64,000 nucleotides of DNA from Lycorma delicatula (taxonomy: Eukaryota > Arthropoda > Insecta > Hemiptera > Fulgoridae), in NCBI RefSeq assembly GCF_047948215.1, contig NC_134464.1, positions 37,889,020 to 37,953,019 of the forward strand, given 5' to 3'. Of this stretch, positions 21,275-34,470 are shown piece by piece (the stretch's first letter is position 1; every line of letters begins with the position of its first letter). A program made the translations under genes and the position numbers. A model generated the notes under the pieces. That model was not told the DNA's origin and made no database searches. It saw nothing but the letters and a program-made list of their open reading frames with translations.

Positions 21275-22365
21275 TTAATTACTTTTATGCCTAAATATTT
21301 TCTCGTATAATGTGTAAAGTCCAATTTGTGGGCTTTTTAAAAACATAACCTTTTAGGATAAAAAAAAGTGCTTTCACATCATTATTGAGGCATACTTTAT
21401 GAAAAAGGAAACTGTATAATCAGTTACCCATCAGCTTATTTTACAATTAAAAGATTTAGTTTTACAGAAACAATATTGTTCTGTTGATGAATTTAAAAAA
21501 ATACAATTATATGATTTATCTGCGTCCACTTCAACATGTACAGATATTAGTATATGCTCAAAATGATTTTCAGAAGCAATTTCATTACTGTTACTATTTT
21601 GTATTATTATTTCATTATTAATTTATTTACCTTAACGTCATTTCAGGTGTTTGATTAAATAATTAATATGAACTTTAAACACATCTATTTCGTTTATCAA
21701 ATTTTATTTGATCAGAAAAAACATTTATTTATAAAGTAGCAAGTTAGATTCAATAATTTGTTATAAAAATTAACCTTACCAACAGTTTATATTATATCCC
21801 TAGCGTTTTGGGTCATTTCACAATCATCAGGAGATAGATTTTTTGAAATTAAAAACGTAAACAAAAAATAACAAAATATTATTAACAACACAAGGCGTCT
21901 TTGCAGTCAAGATAGGCAACTTGATAATTATTAATTTAAATAGATCATCTTCAAATTTTATATGTCCCTTTATTAATTTATTGTTGTAAAAATATATATA
22001 ATTATTTTTGAGATTGCTGGTTTTATAAAAATCGTTGGAAAATCTAATATATAAATAGAATTATCCGGGATGTAATTATGTTTATTTTTAAAACTGTGTT
22101 TAACAGCCTTACTGTATACTATTAATATGTTGTTTAGCTCTAATAGAAAAAAAGGTTGATCATAACAATATATTGTTGACGGTAGTTTTCACGTTTTAAA
22201 CTATACCAATCTTGTCTATCTAAGATATTTATTTCATTATTTTAGTAGAATCGTTATTGCGTATAAAATTTATGTTTAAAAAGTTAACTTAAAAAGTAAT
22301 AGAACTTTAAATACATCTATTTTTGTTATATATTTTTTTCTTTAAATTGAGATTATACCAACCGG
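21275..22365. other. Spacer; possible Penelope-like 3' remnant
   Basis: Mostly AT-rich. On the minus strand near 21800-21830 the sequence ctgatgattgtgaaatgacc followed by caaaacgctaggg resembles the short conserved tail seen in some Penelope-like elements. Similar 30-base segments (gaactttaaa-acatctattt) at about 21668 and 22304 flank this stretch as direct repeats. No GIY-YIG or reverse-transcriptase domain could be read, so the assignment is weak. Confidence 0.2.
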
Positions 22366-22440
22366 GTTGGTAGTGGTGTACGTGTCTTTGCATATCAGCT
22401 GATTTCGTAGTTGCGAGTTACAACTTTCACTTTGTTTTAG
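22366..22440 (+). mobile_element. SINE family A, head fragment
   Basis: The sequence gggttggtagtggtgtacg, then tcagctgattt and agttgcgagttacaac, matches the tRNA-like head of the family A copy at 51644-51968. The body and tail are missing. Confidence 0.65.
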
Positions 22441-22514
22441 TGTGATTTGTATTACTCATTATTTTGGAAGTAATACCCTCCGTGATTCATGGAGACTACA
22501 GAAAAAAAATTAAA

Positions 22515-23023
22515 AATTGAGATCACATTATATAGATTGTGTATATCAAAGTTTTTTCCGTGATTTTCATAACCTATTCTGCTTGTGAAATTAAAAAAAA
22601 ATAAAATATTTGATTAAACAAGGCTAAAATGCTTCGTTTGTAAGTAACGGTTAATGAAAGATTTCGCTCGGGTTTCGGCAATCCCGGTGAAAGAGGTCGT
22701 ACTGAAAATTTATAGGACAATAATGAAGGGGTATAATTAGTGATTTCTCTGGGTTTTTTACCTTAAAAATTGAATAGCTACCAAAACAGTATCTGCAATA
22801 GGTTTTAAGAAATCTGCGATGAAAATCAATAATTTAGAGTAAAGAACCCGTTATTATGTTTGATCTACAATAACTGTTAAGTGGGTAATAAACATGTAAA
22901 GCCTTTAAATATAACTTGTAGAGAATGTAATTCTGAACATAATGGTGCAAGATAAGTCGAATGAAATAAAGAAAGTTTAGAAAAATTACAACTCAATTTA
23001 TACAGTAAATCGTACCTACCAGT
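22515..23023. other. AT-rich spacer, nothing recognised
   Basis: No gene or repeat signature recognised. Confidence 0.5.
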
Positions 23024-23300
23024 TTATAACAAATATTCAAAACCAAGCCCACCAGTTTTAAAACCTCCCTTCTGTACTGCTTTTGTAGCTCTTTATAGTA
23101 CTTCAGGGCTATCCTTAAGTTTCTCAGCAGCATCCATAATGCAAACAATTAATTCCTCACGAGTATGTATTTTTGTTTTATATATGATATTTCTCCTCTA
23201 TCCCTAGATGCAAAAATCTAAAGGTGTTACAACAAATGTTCTTGGTGCCCAGAAATGTGGACCTCTACAACTGATCCATTTCTCAGTGAAATGATTGATA
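23024..23300 (-). pseudogene. Tc1/mariner-type transposase, C-terminal relic
   Basis: One minus-strand frame, broken by three stops, reads WISCRGPHFWAP, then TPLDFCI (the third catalytic Asp region, normally SPDLTPLDF), then TREELIVCIMDAAEKL and a terminal FEYLL before a stop. This is the C-terminal layout of a Tc1/mariner-type transposase widespread in insects: RWIGRGGP, WP-RSPDLTPLDFFLWG, an alpha-helical tail and HFEHLL. The upstream catalytic half and the terminal repeats were not found. It is a different subfamily from the mariner at 60048-61319. Confidence 0.75.
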
Positions 23301-24239
23301 CATTATCCATTAGGTTTTTTTATTTTATCTTTTTTTTTTAATGCAAGTATTTGAATGACTATTTATATATCTTTGCATATTTCATCAAGACAGAGGGAGT
23401 ACAAGACTTATAAAAGATCTGATCATTGTGTTCAAGAATTAAGGAGCCAAATCATCCAATAACATCCATTTAGTTATTACATATGGCAGTCATAAACTTC
23501 ATAACTAAATTTTATGATGGCTGTGCCATTATATTGATCGATATTACTGTGAAGTCAAGTAACAAACTTTTAAAAATAAAAAGCGTCAAGTACCATAAAA
23601 CAATAAAAGTAAATGAATTTCAGTCAAACTAAAAGAGAATGATGTGAAGTTAAAGCAAAATTAAGTAGGAACAAGTTTACAAGTTATTACAAAAGTAGAT
23701 TCTATAGAAAGCCAAACAAATAAATTTAAAAAATAGAAATAATAAAGTCAATAGAGTTAATGTATTGAAGAAACGTGGAGGACAAAAGATGCAGTGAATG
23801 TTATAAAGTTAAATACATTCAACAGAAACTGGCTAAGGAAGATCGATTGAAAGATACGGAAGTATAGGAATGACAATAATTAAAGGAAACGGATGTAACT
23901 AAAAGTAAGGAAAATTTTAGAGAAAACAAAGCTGAAATGAAATAGCAAAAGTGCATACGATAGCGTTTAGGGTGTTAGAAACATAGAAACATAGCAAATG
24001 ACTATACAGATTGTAATGTTACAGTGCTGGTAGAGAAAATGAACTGATTTTGAAAAATCGAAATTTGATTAAGCATAGAGAGACTTGAACAAGGAGCAAG
24101 AACTGAAATGTACAATCACAGTAACTATGTTGTGTATGCAAAAGACATGAGACCTGTGTTGGCTGTGTAAGATGAGTCTGGTGAAGTACCATCAAGAATT
24201 TCAATAAAATGTTTTTTTTTCTATATAAAAGTAAAGAAA
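23301..24239. other. AT-rich spacer, nothing recognised
   Basis: The left part may be remnant DNA of the transposon at 23024-23300, but no motif is readable. Confidence 0.45.
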
Positions 24240-24276
24240 CTCCTGGTTTCTTGTTCTTTGTACAAGAAACCAGGAG
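24240..24276. repeat. Perfect 15-bp stem hairpin
   Basis: ctcctggtttcttgt, loop of 7 (tctttgt), acaagaaaccaggag. The stem is perfect and fairly GC-rich for this region, so it would fold stably in RNA from either strand. The loop is short for an animal miRNA precursor. It may equally be an inverted duplication or transposon end. Confidence 0.85.
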
Positions 24277-24279
24277 CAT

Positions 24280-26759
24280 CAGGATGTATAACAGTTTTAG
24301 TGATTAGATATTGTAAATACCTAATTAATATATAATTCTTATCATTTGTATTTCTGTTATTTTAACTCTTCTATCTGCTTCAATTTTTATACAGCTTCAT
24401 TCCTGATGACCTAATATAATCATATGGAAAATCATTAGGAAATTATTTTAATACAAAATTATTAGTAAATAATTATAAAATTAATACAGAAAATCAATGT
24501 TTCAAGTAAAATGAAAAACATAATAATGTATGATTATGAATCATATTTTGTTTCATTATTAAATGTATTGTAATATTTTAAATTCTTATTTGGAAATATT
24601 GTGGAGAAATTATTCATTAAGATTATAATACTTACTTTTTTATTTTACATATTATGTAAAATTAATTTTTCTTTCGTCATTGAAAGTAATATTGTTAATT
24701 ATTTTTAAAAGTACAATATTTTTTTATATTTGATTAATTTCTTTTGGATTTTGTTGTACGTTAAATTTATATTAAGAAATATTTTTAAAATATTTTATTA
24801 CTGAAAAACATTTATTAACTTTTATACTCTTTATTTTTGTAAATATGTTAATTGTTATTTCTTCTACAAAAGAAAAACTAAAAATATTTAAAATGTTCAT
24901 TACAAATATTTTGAAGAAAAACTTTCACGTTGCCCAACAAATATATTTTAAGGTACTAAAATTTAATTTCTTGTATATTAAAACAAGGTTTTGTTCTTAT
25001 TTGTATTTATAATCATAAATGTGTAAATACAATTGTAAATGTTTGATGGTAACTAATGTAGGGCTCCTTCCTGACAAGAATATGTTCAAAAAATATGAGA
25101 TTTTTCTTTCTTAATTGATTTTATTTCAGAACATAATATAATTGGAAGAACTTAAATTATTTCTGATTGTAACTTTTATTTTTTTTGTACAATGAATGTT
25201 TTAAAATAATTTTGATGTTCCAACCAAGGTTTTACCATGGTTTCCCTTGGTTGTAAGGCAAATGCCAGAACAATTCATTTTGCTTCCATGGTTTGTGCTT
25301 AAATTTTTTTGCGAGTGCATATTATAATTTAATCAGAATAATAAAACAATATTTGTTTTGTTATAACACAAATTTGTTCAAAAATATTTAATAATAATAA
25401 TGAACATGTTATAAAACCATACAGGTAATTATTTAAGTGTATTTATTCAACTTTACCTTGTATACCTTTATTTATTTACAGTTTTTCTAGTTGAGTAGGT
25501 ACTCAAAATATAATATAGCGCAAATAATTATACTTATCTCCATTGCCTATTACATCTAGAAGTAAATGAGGGGCAGAGGTTTTTCATCATTTCAACACTG
25601 TTGTGAGAACACCAAACAACTTTGTTTGACGTTGCCATTGCATGTATAGTACAGTAGCACCATATGAAACATTAATGACTGTGTTGTTTACTTAAAATGT
25701 TACCGATAATTATCAATTTTCTAATCTTTTATCAATAATTACTGTTTATAGTAAGAAAACCAGGTTCATATACTATTCCTATAGTTTTAACCTTTACAGG
25801 CCCTAATGTGTTTTATTCCATAATATTAAAAAATTGATTGCGATTAATAAATGCATTTAAACCAAACCCAAATGAAAGAAATAAATTCATTTTGTAAGCT
25901 ATTTTAATTAAAATGAAAATATTACAAAGGTAAATTTAATGTAAGTGAATTTATAATGTAGATGTTGTCACCAGAAGCATGCTGTATAAATTATGTTTTA
26001 AAATATTCACAACATTAATACTTAAATTGCTAGAAAAGAAATTTTTTAACAACCCACTTATGTAATTTTGATCACAACATTTAAATAAAAACAACTTCTC
26101 CAGCAAAAATTATGAAAATGGATATTACAGCCAATAACTGATTTAGATTGTATATTAACCCTATAATGCATGAATTTTAAAATTTAAAAAATGTGTAATT
26201 TATCGGAAAAATAGTTAAAAAATTAAAAATTGGGTTTTTAAATTATTTAGAAATTTTTTTTATATGGCTGATAAATAGCTACTTTATGCATTTTGAACCA
26301 TCTATTAGGTTCTAAATTATTTATATGTTGTTTATACTGTTATATTTTATTACAAAAATATTTTCTAATGCTAAATCATATAAAAAACTATCATTTTCAA
26401 CAATGTAATTAAAAATATGCAATTTTAATAAATTTGAAAAAATAAAAAACAAAATATAAATATACAAATAAAATAATAGATATTTTTAAAAGATGAATTT
26501 CAAATTATTTTTATTTTTAATTATTTTTTAGTTTTTAACAGATTTTCGATGCTTAAAATCATACTTTAAGAAAAAACACTTTTTAAAAAATTAATACTCT
26601 ATTTTTGATAAGCCACAAGCTAATTTTTTTAAATGATTTATATTGACAATGTTTAACATTATAATACTATCTTTTAGCCAACACAATAATTATTCTCTCA
26701 CTTTACATTATCTTCACAAATAAACGTCTAATTATGTTCATCAGTACGACATTTCATAA
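24280..26759. other. AT-rich spacer, nothing recognised
   Basis: Very AT-rich, homopolymer-rich DNA without readable coding or repeat signatures. Confidence 0.5.
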
Positions 26760-27530
26760 AACAATTATTTTTGTTATTGAAACACAAATAAAGTAAACAC
26801 TGTATACTTCACTCTTGTAAACCCTTTACAATTTGGAATTTTACATTTTAATTTTTTTATACGTACAGGCCCCAGTGTTCATATTTATCCAAACGAACAT
26901 CAGCTGGAGTATCAGTTGACGATTTTAATTTTTTCTTTGTTGGAACTAGTATGACCTCTAGTCGATGTTGTATTTATACCAATTTTACATAATAATTAAG
27001 CTATCTCCAGTCTGAAAGCAAATGATGACAGGGTTTTTTTGCTTACTACTGGTACCTGTATTTTCTAAAACTCTCCTGTATAACAAAATATTTACAACTG
27101 TTTTATCGATTATATGATAGAACAAACTATAGTACAATTTTCTTCTTCTCTTCACAATTCATCCTCACCCATTTGAACTATTCATTAAGTCCACTCCACC
27201 CACGTGTTTATGTCATGATCATGTTTGGACAAGGTACCTATTCATGGGACTTTGTTTTTCTATTATAATGCACAACATTCTTCACAGGTTGGGTTCCTAC
27301 AAATGATTAAAACATTGTGAAAACTTTGTTATCTCTCCAATCTAAATTGGAGACTTCAGTTCCATCAACGCACCAACAAATTCAACAATAGTTTCCCTTG
27401 GCTGTTTTTTCAGCTCTTCATCTGAAAGAAGAATGCAGTTAGTTATCAGGTTACGATGCACCGTGCCCAAGGACAGAATATCCCAAAATTTTTTAATTGA
27501 ATGTAGGGATTCTAAATAAAACATTATAAA
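26760..27530 (-). pseudogene. piggyBac-type transposase, C-terminal half, decayed
   Basis: On the minus strand, with frame changes, the order is ELKKQPRETIVEF (like the ELKK-PRG-FVEF strand), a lysine-rich linker, HVGGVDLMNS (the MGGVDLLD motif with its catalytic Asp), LYYSLFYHIIDKTVVN (LFYHLLDLTVVNAWLLYRR region), LYRRVLEN, then PADVRLDKYEHW and KCKIPNCKGFTRVKY. The last two are the start of the cysteine-rich zinc-binding tail that piggyBac transposases use to bind their ends. Stops and frameshifts show it is dead. The N-terminal half and the terminal inverted repeats were not found. Confidence 0.8.
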
Positions 27531-29539
27531 TTGAATTTTTACTCTTAAAAAGTAGATTTTCTGAAAAATATAAAATATTTAGACGATATGAAATAGCAAA
27601 TTATAATTAATTGTAGGCTTCAATTGGAGAAGTCTCTTTACGTGTTTCACATGTATGAAATTTTCAAAAATGTTGGGTGATAGAAAGAGTCTTGAGTTCT
27701 TATTCGTTTTCAGCATCAGAAAACAGATGAAAAAAATGTATTGCATGTTAGGAAACTAAAATTATGTTTATCAGGGTATTTAATATTAATATGTATACTC
27801 ATATTTAAATGATTACTATTTATTCTAATATGATTAATGTGCTATTCACTAATGAGTGGTAAATATTTTTTTGGATTTATATATATATATGATTTATTTA
27901 TTTATTAATGAACAAATTGTTTATGAATGTATGCTTTTTTTTAGAATTATTTTAACAGGCCTACCAATATTGAAATGAATCTTAAAATATCAATCAGCAA
28001 TTTAACAAAATATTTTTATGAAACACAGATTCAGAATTCACTGTTGCAACTAAAAATGATGAAACCTCACCTCAGCTCCTAGAAATACGTCCTTGTATTA
28101 CTATTATTTCTCATGTATGGGTTATATCATGTAGATTATAATTTTATCGTTACTTGTTTATTTTTAAATTTATTAATATACTTTATCGTTGCGTTTTATT
28201 AAGCAGAAAGATGAGTGCTTTTATCAGAAGAAAATTTCCAAAGTTGCTGATTTTTTGTATGGCGAAAATTGTGAGAAGTATGCTTGTGAGAGACAATCGA
28301 ACCTTTTCAGGCAAAATTTGTTAAATATATTTTAGAAAATCTTGTGAATGACTAAAAATGACAAAAGAATGCAGTGATTTTTATATTTAATTCAGAACAC
28401 CGCTAGTAATATAAAGATAAATCCGAAAAAGGTTTCCTATAGAATAACTGAAAAAAACGATTGCCTTTAAATAAGTCCGATTGAAAAATTTTAATGACTA
28501 TTTTAAGGGGTTAATGTTCTTTCTTAGGTCTAAAAATATTTAATCACTTACCAAGGGAATTTAAATGCATAGAAGAGTAAAAGATTTTCACCATTAATTT
28601 ATGATTGGTTGTTGTCAATTGAAGATGAAGAGAGTTCTATTAATTGGTTGGCCTGCCATTCTGGGTGGAATTGATGACTAAAAGTTTCATATTTTTATTA
28701 TCTTTCTTTTTCTTTAAATTTTATCTAGGATTAATTTCATTTTCAATTTTATCACTGTATTCTTGTATGTATATATAATCTTGTCACTAGCTGAAATTTT
28801 AGTACTGCAATACTTGTATCGTGTAATTAATTTTGAAATCCAGACTTGATAATTATTCAACAATTGATTAGTTTATTATTTACTCACCGAAAATATTTGG
28901 ATAGTAACCTCCAATAGGGTTATTACTATAGTGGTTATCTAGTTCCACAAGATTATGTGATAATTGTTTACTTTTATTATTTTACTTTTATTTTATATTG
29001 TTTAGTTGTATGTCTACTAAGCTTATGTATTAAGATTTTTTTAACTGTAAATAATTTTATTTTCACTTGTAATCTGTTTATTCTGTGGAATTAAGATTAT
29101 TATTATTATTATTTAACAAATGTGCAATATTCCTTCTTGGAGATTTAGTAGTAATTAATGTACCACTGATATGGCAAAACTTATTACGATTACGATGATT
29201 TATACACATACAAGAAATTTATTTATTAATTACTGGCAATACATAAAAAGTAATATGTACAATTCAGTGCAGTTATCTGTATTCAGTTCATTAATTCAAA
29301 TATTCAAATTCTTAATTTCAACAAGTTTTTAAAATCATACTATGCAATGCCACACTGGTTACAGACAATTTCTGATAATGTTATAGACTTTTCATTATTT
29401 GTATTTAGTTTCTTATAACATTACTTAAAATTGGTATTAACATAAAAAAATTTTAATTGTATATTGTTACAAAAATAAAACTTTTTTTTAATTTCAATTC
29501 TGAAGTTTTCAAAAGCATATTTTATAAAGTTAAATACGT
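27531..29539. other. AT-rich spacer, nothing recognised
   Basis: No firm feature. A plus-strand stretch near 28190-28335 stays open and coding-like but was not recognised. A short ATT repeat lies near 29095-29115. Confidence 0.45.
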
Positions 29540-30420
29540 TCTTCATCACCAGCATTCTTATATTTTCTTCGTTCATCCATCAACTGCAATATATCCTCTG
29601 ATAACCAAGGTTTTCTATCAGTTCTCTTTGTTCTGCTTAAGTTCACTTCTGCTGATTTAAGAATTTCCTTTTTAATATTCTTCCATTCATCTTTTACATT
29701 TTCTACAGTATCAGTTTTACTCAGACCTCTTGCGATGTCCTCCTCAAAATTCTTCTTTACCTGCTCTTCCTCAAGAATCTCTAAATTCCACCGATTCATT
29801 TGACACCTTTTCTTCTGGTTTTTAAACCCCAATCTACATTTCATCATCACTAAATTATGGTTGCTATCAATGTCTGCTCCTGGATATGCTTTGCAATCGT
29901 CAAGTTGATTTCTAAATCTTTGTTTAACCATGATATAATCTATCTGATAACTTGCAGTATTACCAGGCTTTTCCCACTTTTTTTATGTATTCTGTTATGA
30001 TTTTTAAACTGGGTATTGGCAATTACTAAATTATACTTCCTGTAAATCTCAATAAGTTGTTCCCCTCTTTCATTCGTATACACACTGAACCTCATCATCA
30101 TCATAATAATGGGCACTTACTTGTAGGCACATAAATGTTAACAATTGTTGTCGGATTAGGTTTTGATTTTATCCTGATTACAATGATTCTATCGCTAAGC
30201 TTTCTGAAATGCTCTTCTCTCGTCCCTATCTTCTTGTTAATTATGAAGCCTAATTTTGCCTGCCCTTTATTTGAGGCTGAGTTAATTACTCCAAAATTAC
30301 CTACCAAAAGGTGTTTTCCTCTTCTCACCGAACCTCGCTAATCCATACTCCAACTACATTCAACCTACCTATTTCCCTCTTTAAATTTTCTAACCTACCA
30401 ATCTTTTTACCCTACTTTCT
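29540..30420 (-). mobile_element. RTE LINE fragment (endonuclease region), decayed
   Basis: Minus-strand pieces match the intact RTE ORF at 10449-13406. At 30101-30328 VINSASNKGQAKLGF and SDRIIVIRIKSKP correspond to about residues 90-145. At 29530-29931 MVKQRFRNQLDDCKAYPG and later LMDERRKYKNAGDEE correspond to about residues 247-380. The part between is shortened and frameshifted. Both the 5' end and the reverse-transcriptase half are missing, so this is an internal piece of a dead copy. Confidence 0.92.
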
Positions 30421-31149
30421 TACTGAACTTTTTTATTATTTTTTTGAATATATTGGACAGCACTTTTTAAAATGATATATACAATTGGCAGATATTTTAA
30501 TTATTTGTAATGTTAGCAAAGAAAATTTATTTTTTCAAAAATTTTATATTAACCATTATTTTATTAAGAAATGAAATATATAGCAACATATTGTATTTCT
30601 GTTTTTGACTCACCTATTCCTATTAGTATACAAAATATGAGAAGAGAATAGAACAACAATCATTTCTACTGAAAAAAAAAAACAAATTACTATCATCCAA
30701 TTACACTGATAAACACAATTTTTGTTTCCTAAATTGTGATACATGATATTAATCTGTTTTTTGATATTACAACGGATATGAACTCAGAATTTTTATAACA
30801 CCTACAATTTTTGAAAAAAATTTTAATTTTAATTAAAAGATTTTTTTTTTTTTTTCATTTTACATGTAGTTAGCATTTTAAGCTCCTACAGTGTATTTTG
30901 TTAGCTCATTTTTTATTGTTTAATTTTGTTGACATAATTTTTAAGCCATAAATAAACAATACTAGACAAAGAATTAAATCATATAATAATCAGATATTAT
31001 GACATCATACATATCTAATACTGAAAAGTGAGCCGTCATGGACAAGATTAATCAGTCTGTACTGGTAAAATATGTAGCTGAAAGCACTGTTGTGTTGTTT
31101 GTTAAGCATTGGACTTAGGAATGAAATAATTTTGTTCAGTCTTATTGCT
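30421..31149. other. AT-rich spacer, nothing recognised
   Basis: Homopolymer-rich AT DNA with no identified feature. Confidence 0.5.
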
Positions 31150-31500
31150 GTCTTAAATTTGTTAAAGTGCAGTGTCATAATGACTCAGAATTGTGTAAAT
31201 GATGTGTGTGCCTTTTTTTTATGTATGTGGTGAGTTTACTGTAAAATTAAATTGCAAAAACATTCCACCTTTAATTAAAAAAGCATATCATTTGTATTTT
31301 CAGTGTAAAATTGATCAGGATACAACATGGGCTCCTTATATAGTATGCACTAATTGTTCTGTATATTTAAGAGGATGGCTGAAAGGTATACGGAAGGCTT
31401 TGCCATTTGGTGGACCTATGGCTTGACGTGAACCAAAGGATCATGTAACTGATTTTACTTTTGCATTGATCAATGCATTCACTGACCTACCCTTTAGCTA
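31150..31500 (+). pseudogene. N-terminal domain fragment of the uncharacterised multi-copy arthropod family
   Basis: The plus-strand frame at 31199-31426 reads FYVCGEFTVK, then PPLIKKAYHLYFQCKI, then TWAPYIVCTNCSVYLRGW and LPFGGPMA, a stop, then REPKDHVTD. This matches the Cys-rich amino-terminal module (CYVCGEFT, ITP-IKKAYELYFGCKVGDQDKSWAPH-CC, MPF-VPM-WREPK-H-TDCYFC) that precedes the region seen at 16885-17390 in a large arthropod family. The paired CxxC motifs suggest zinc binding. The initiating Met shown is probably not the family start because the frame runs in from upstream (QNCVNDVC). A nonsense change at the W of WREPK and loss of the CYFC knuckle mark it as dead. Confidence 0.7.
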
Positions 31501-34164
31501 TATTTAATATGTATTATTGTATTCAGTTATTCTTCAGATGAGGAACTACACTGACATGAACAGTAACATCTACAAATATTACGCATAAAACATGTCATCG
31601 TTAATTAAGAATATACTCAAAATATGACTAATTGTGTTCTTAATTAATATTCAGTGTTATCAGTGTTATGATGCAAAAAAGTTGGGTTATGTGATTCAAC
31701 ATCTTTCATTTCTGGTCCTCCAGCCAACCGATATGGGAAGATTTATTGTGACACTTTTTAATTTCAGATTGTACTTAGTCATATCATTTAAAACTTCAAT
31801 AATACAGTAAGAGCAATTGATAACATTGCCGTCTATGCATGGGAATTGGTTTGTAACAATGACTATCTTTACATCATTTAAGTAAATTATATTAATTAAT
31901 TTTATATTTAATTACTATTGTTTTGATTTATGGGACTTATTGTATTTATATTGTTATTGATATATATTACTAACTTAAGGTTTTGAGTCACTATAACAAT
32001 TACCAAGATATGAAATTAAATATCAGTAATAAAATAGTCAATTTACCAAAAAGGGTAAACAAAATACTACCTATAAATTACATAAAAAAGATAAAATTAA
32101 ATCATTTTAAAAATAATAATTTAATGTTTAATAACGTTAAAGGTTATGTAATGTTAAATATGTACCAACTTATAGGTAAACTGCTGACGTATCAAATTTG
32201 AAACTACCTGCAATATCTGAGCTTATCGGTGATAAAATTTAACTTATTAAGCATATACAGGATCATTACAAAACAGATTTTTACTTAGGAAATGTATAAA
32301 AACAATTTAAAAATACAGGGTAGTAATTTGAATTTACTCATATTTAAATATAATAGGGAAAATATCAAGAGATGATACCATGTGTTTGTACTAAAAAAAT
32401 ACTACTTCTATTACGATGCTATTCATAATAATAACATATTTTAATTTAAATATAGTTACTTCTACAATTACTAATGGTATTAATACATTTGAACTTCAGT
32501 TATATAATGTAGACATTAACAAAAGGTTATTAAATGGAGTAATTGATAAAAATAATAAGAAAATAATATTCAAGATAAATTAATTCATTACCTTGTATTA
32601 AACCAGCTTCAGATAATGATAAAAATCAAGCCTTAATCCATACACTGCTGCAATACCAAAAAATTGTCATAAATATGATGTAACATCACATCATGAAACT
32701 GAATGAATTTGACGATGGACTAAGAACAGCGTTTATTTCACTGGCAGGTCAATGAATGCATTACTTGATGTCAGATCTTTAATTAAACATTAATAAAATG
32801 TATAGGCTTGATGCAACTATCGGTTTATCTGTATAGTACAGCTGAATTTAATTCTTACAATTGACTAATGATCTGTTTTCTAATTTCAATTTTTATTTGT
32901 ATTTATGATTTGATTCCATTTAATTATTTAAATATATTTATTCATGACATATAAATAGATAGAAATTCTTCTTCATATCTTGGTATTTGTATTATATTGA
33001 TACCAAATAAGATTGTGATTTATCGTAAAAGGATAATGTTAAAAATAGTATAAAATGCAATCTTGAAACTGCATTTTGGTTACAGGAGACATATTATCAC
33101 TAGAGGAATTGATAGAGGCTCAATGTCTTTTACAGTGCATTATCTTTATTTCTGTTGTTTCACTTGGTAAATTTACAGATTGGTCAGCTACCACCTTTCT
33201 CAAGTAATTCCTTCATCAACATTTTCTGCTTATGTAACAGTCTTAATAAACTACTAGTTCGTTATGACAGAAAGAGGTCTGAAGCTTTGATTAACTGTAC
33301 AATGATTCATTATGGCGGACAGAGTTTGAGGCTTTGATTAAATTGTACATCACATCCATTCCCATTTTATGATTCATGGAAGAGAGCAATTAAAGATTCA
33401 ATTATTGCTTAATAGGACAGACAATCTTGTCTTCAACAATACACTGTTGTACCGACAGAAGCCAGTTTCTACTTCCGTCCTACACTTTTGATTTAAATAA
33501 ATAACACAATTACAGAATCACTTTCGTTAAAATACTCTTTTATGGAATGTTTACTTATGTTTTATTTGACCCATTGATGTATTGTATACATCAATCGTAT
33601 TTTACTTCTCCTAACCTTTGTGTTAGACATTTGATATTAATCGTGAAGAATTCTCTGAAATGGTACCCAGATTTATTGGGTTCCTGACAAGTTTGTAACA
33701 GTTGTGGTCTAAAGGTCTACTAAAAGGGACCTATAAACTAATTATCTTTGTTACCAATCATAAGAGATTGAATTAAATGATAGTATGTAATAACCTATTT
33801 TTTTAAGTTCATATGATATTTGAAACAATATTTTATTAGATTTGGTATTTATGGTACTGTATTATCATGTAATTTCATTTGTTTGTACTCATTATATGCT
33901 TATTGATATTTTCTTAAATATTGTATTATTGTATATTTTAAAATGCATACTTATAATGATGCAATTGTAATTTTCACTTTCAAATTGCTTCCCTATACAG
34001 ACTGTTGTACGGCATACAGATACAAATACATACAACATAAACATACATACAAAATACAATGCAAACATATAGAGTATTTCCTACATAGGCTAAAGGATAC
34101 TTTGGTTGTATTGAGGCACCAATATGGTACTCAACATTTGCTTGAGGTTAGAGTCCCAAGCTTT
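31501..34164. other. AT-rich spacer, nothing firm
   Basis: May include unreadable remnants of the preceding element. A partial duplication of about 50 bp (gaagctttgattaa and gaggctttgattaa, near 33278 and 33330) is visible. No gene recognised. Confidence 0.45.
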
Positions 34165-34470
34165 TGTACATCTTGAAGGCCCCATGAACAACACTGTGAA
34201 AAAAATCCTAGAGTTATGTGATGACTCTAGGTACAATCTCCATTGGCACCATGATTTCTCTGGCCGATGGATACACCTCGACGCATAAGGCTCCACAAAC
34301 AACATTACTAAAAAAATAGTAGATCTTTGTGATTGTAGATACAACCAATCTATAGGTTTAGCCTACCCTAGAAAATGTATACTAATTTTCATTGGCATCA
34401 GATTGTCCTGGCCAATGGATACATCTTAACACGTAAGGCATCATAATATCATCATAACAACATAATAAAG
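34165..34470. repeat. Diverged tandem repeat, period about 149 bp
   Basis: Segments starting near 34244 (ttggcaccatgatttctctg) and 34393 (ttggcatcagattgtcctgg) both continue into gccnatggatacanct, a gacgcataaggc-like piece and a cataacaacat-like piece. A partial earlier copy lies at about 34170-34215. No known family. Confidence 0.6.

Noticed and set aside
31983..32201. A 72-residue Asn/Lys-rich plus-strand frame.
   Set aside because: Its composition mirrors AT-rich DNA and it shows no motif; probably chance.
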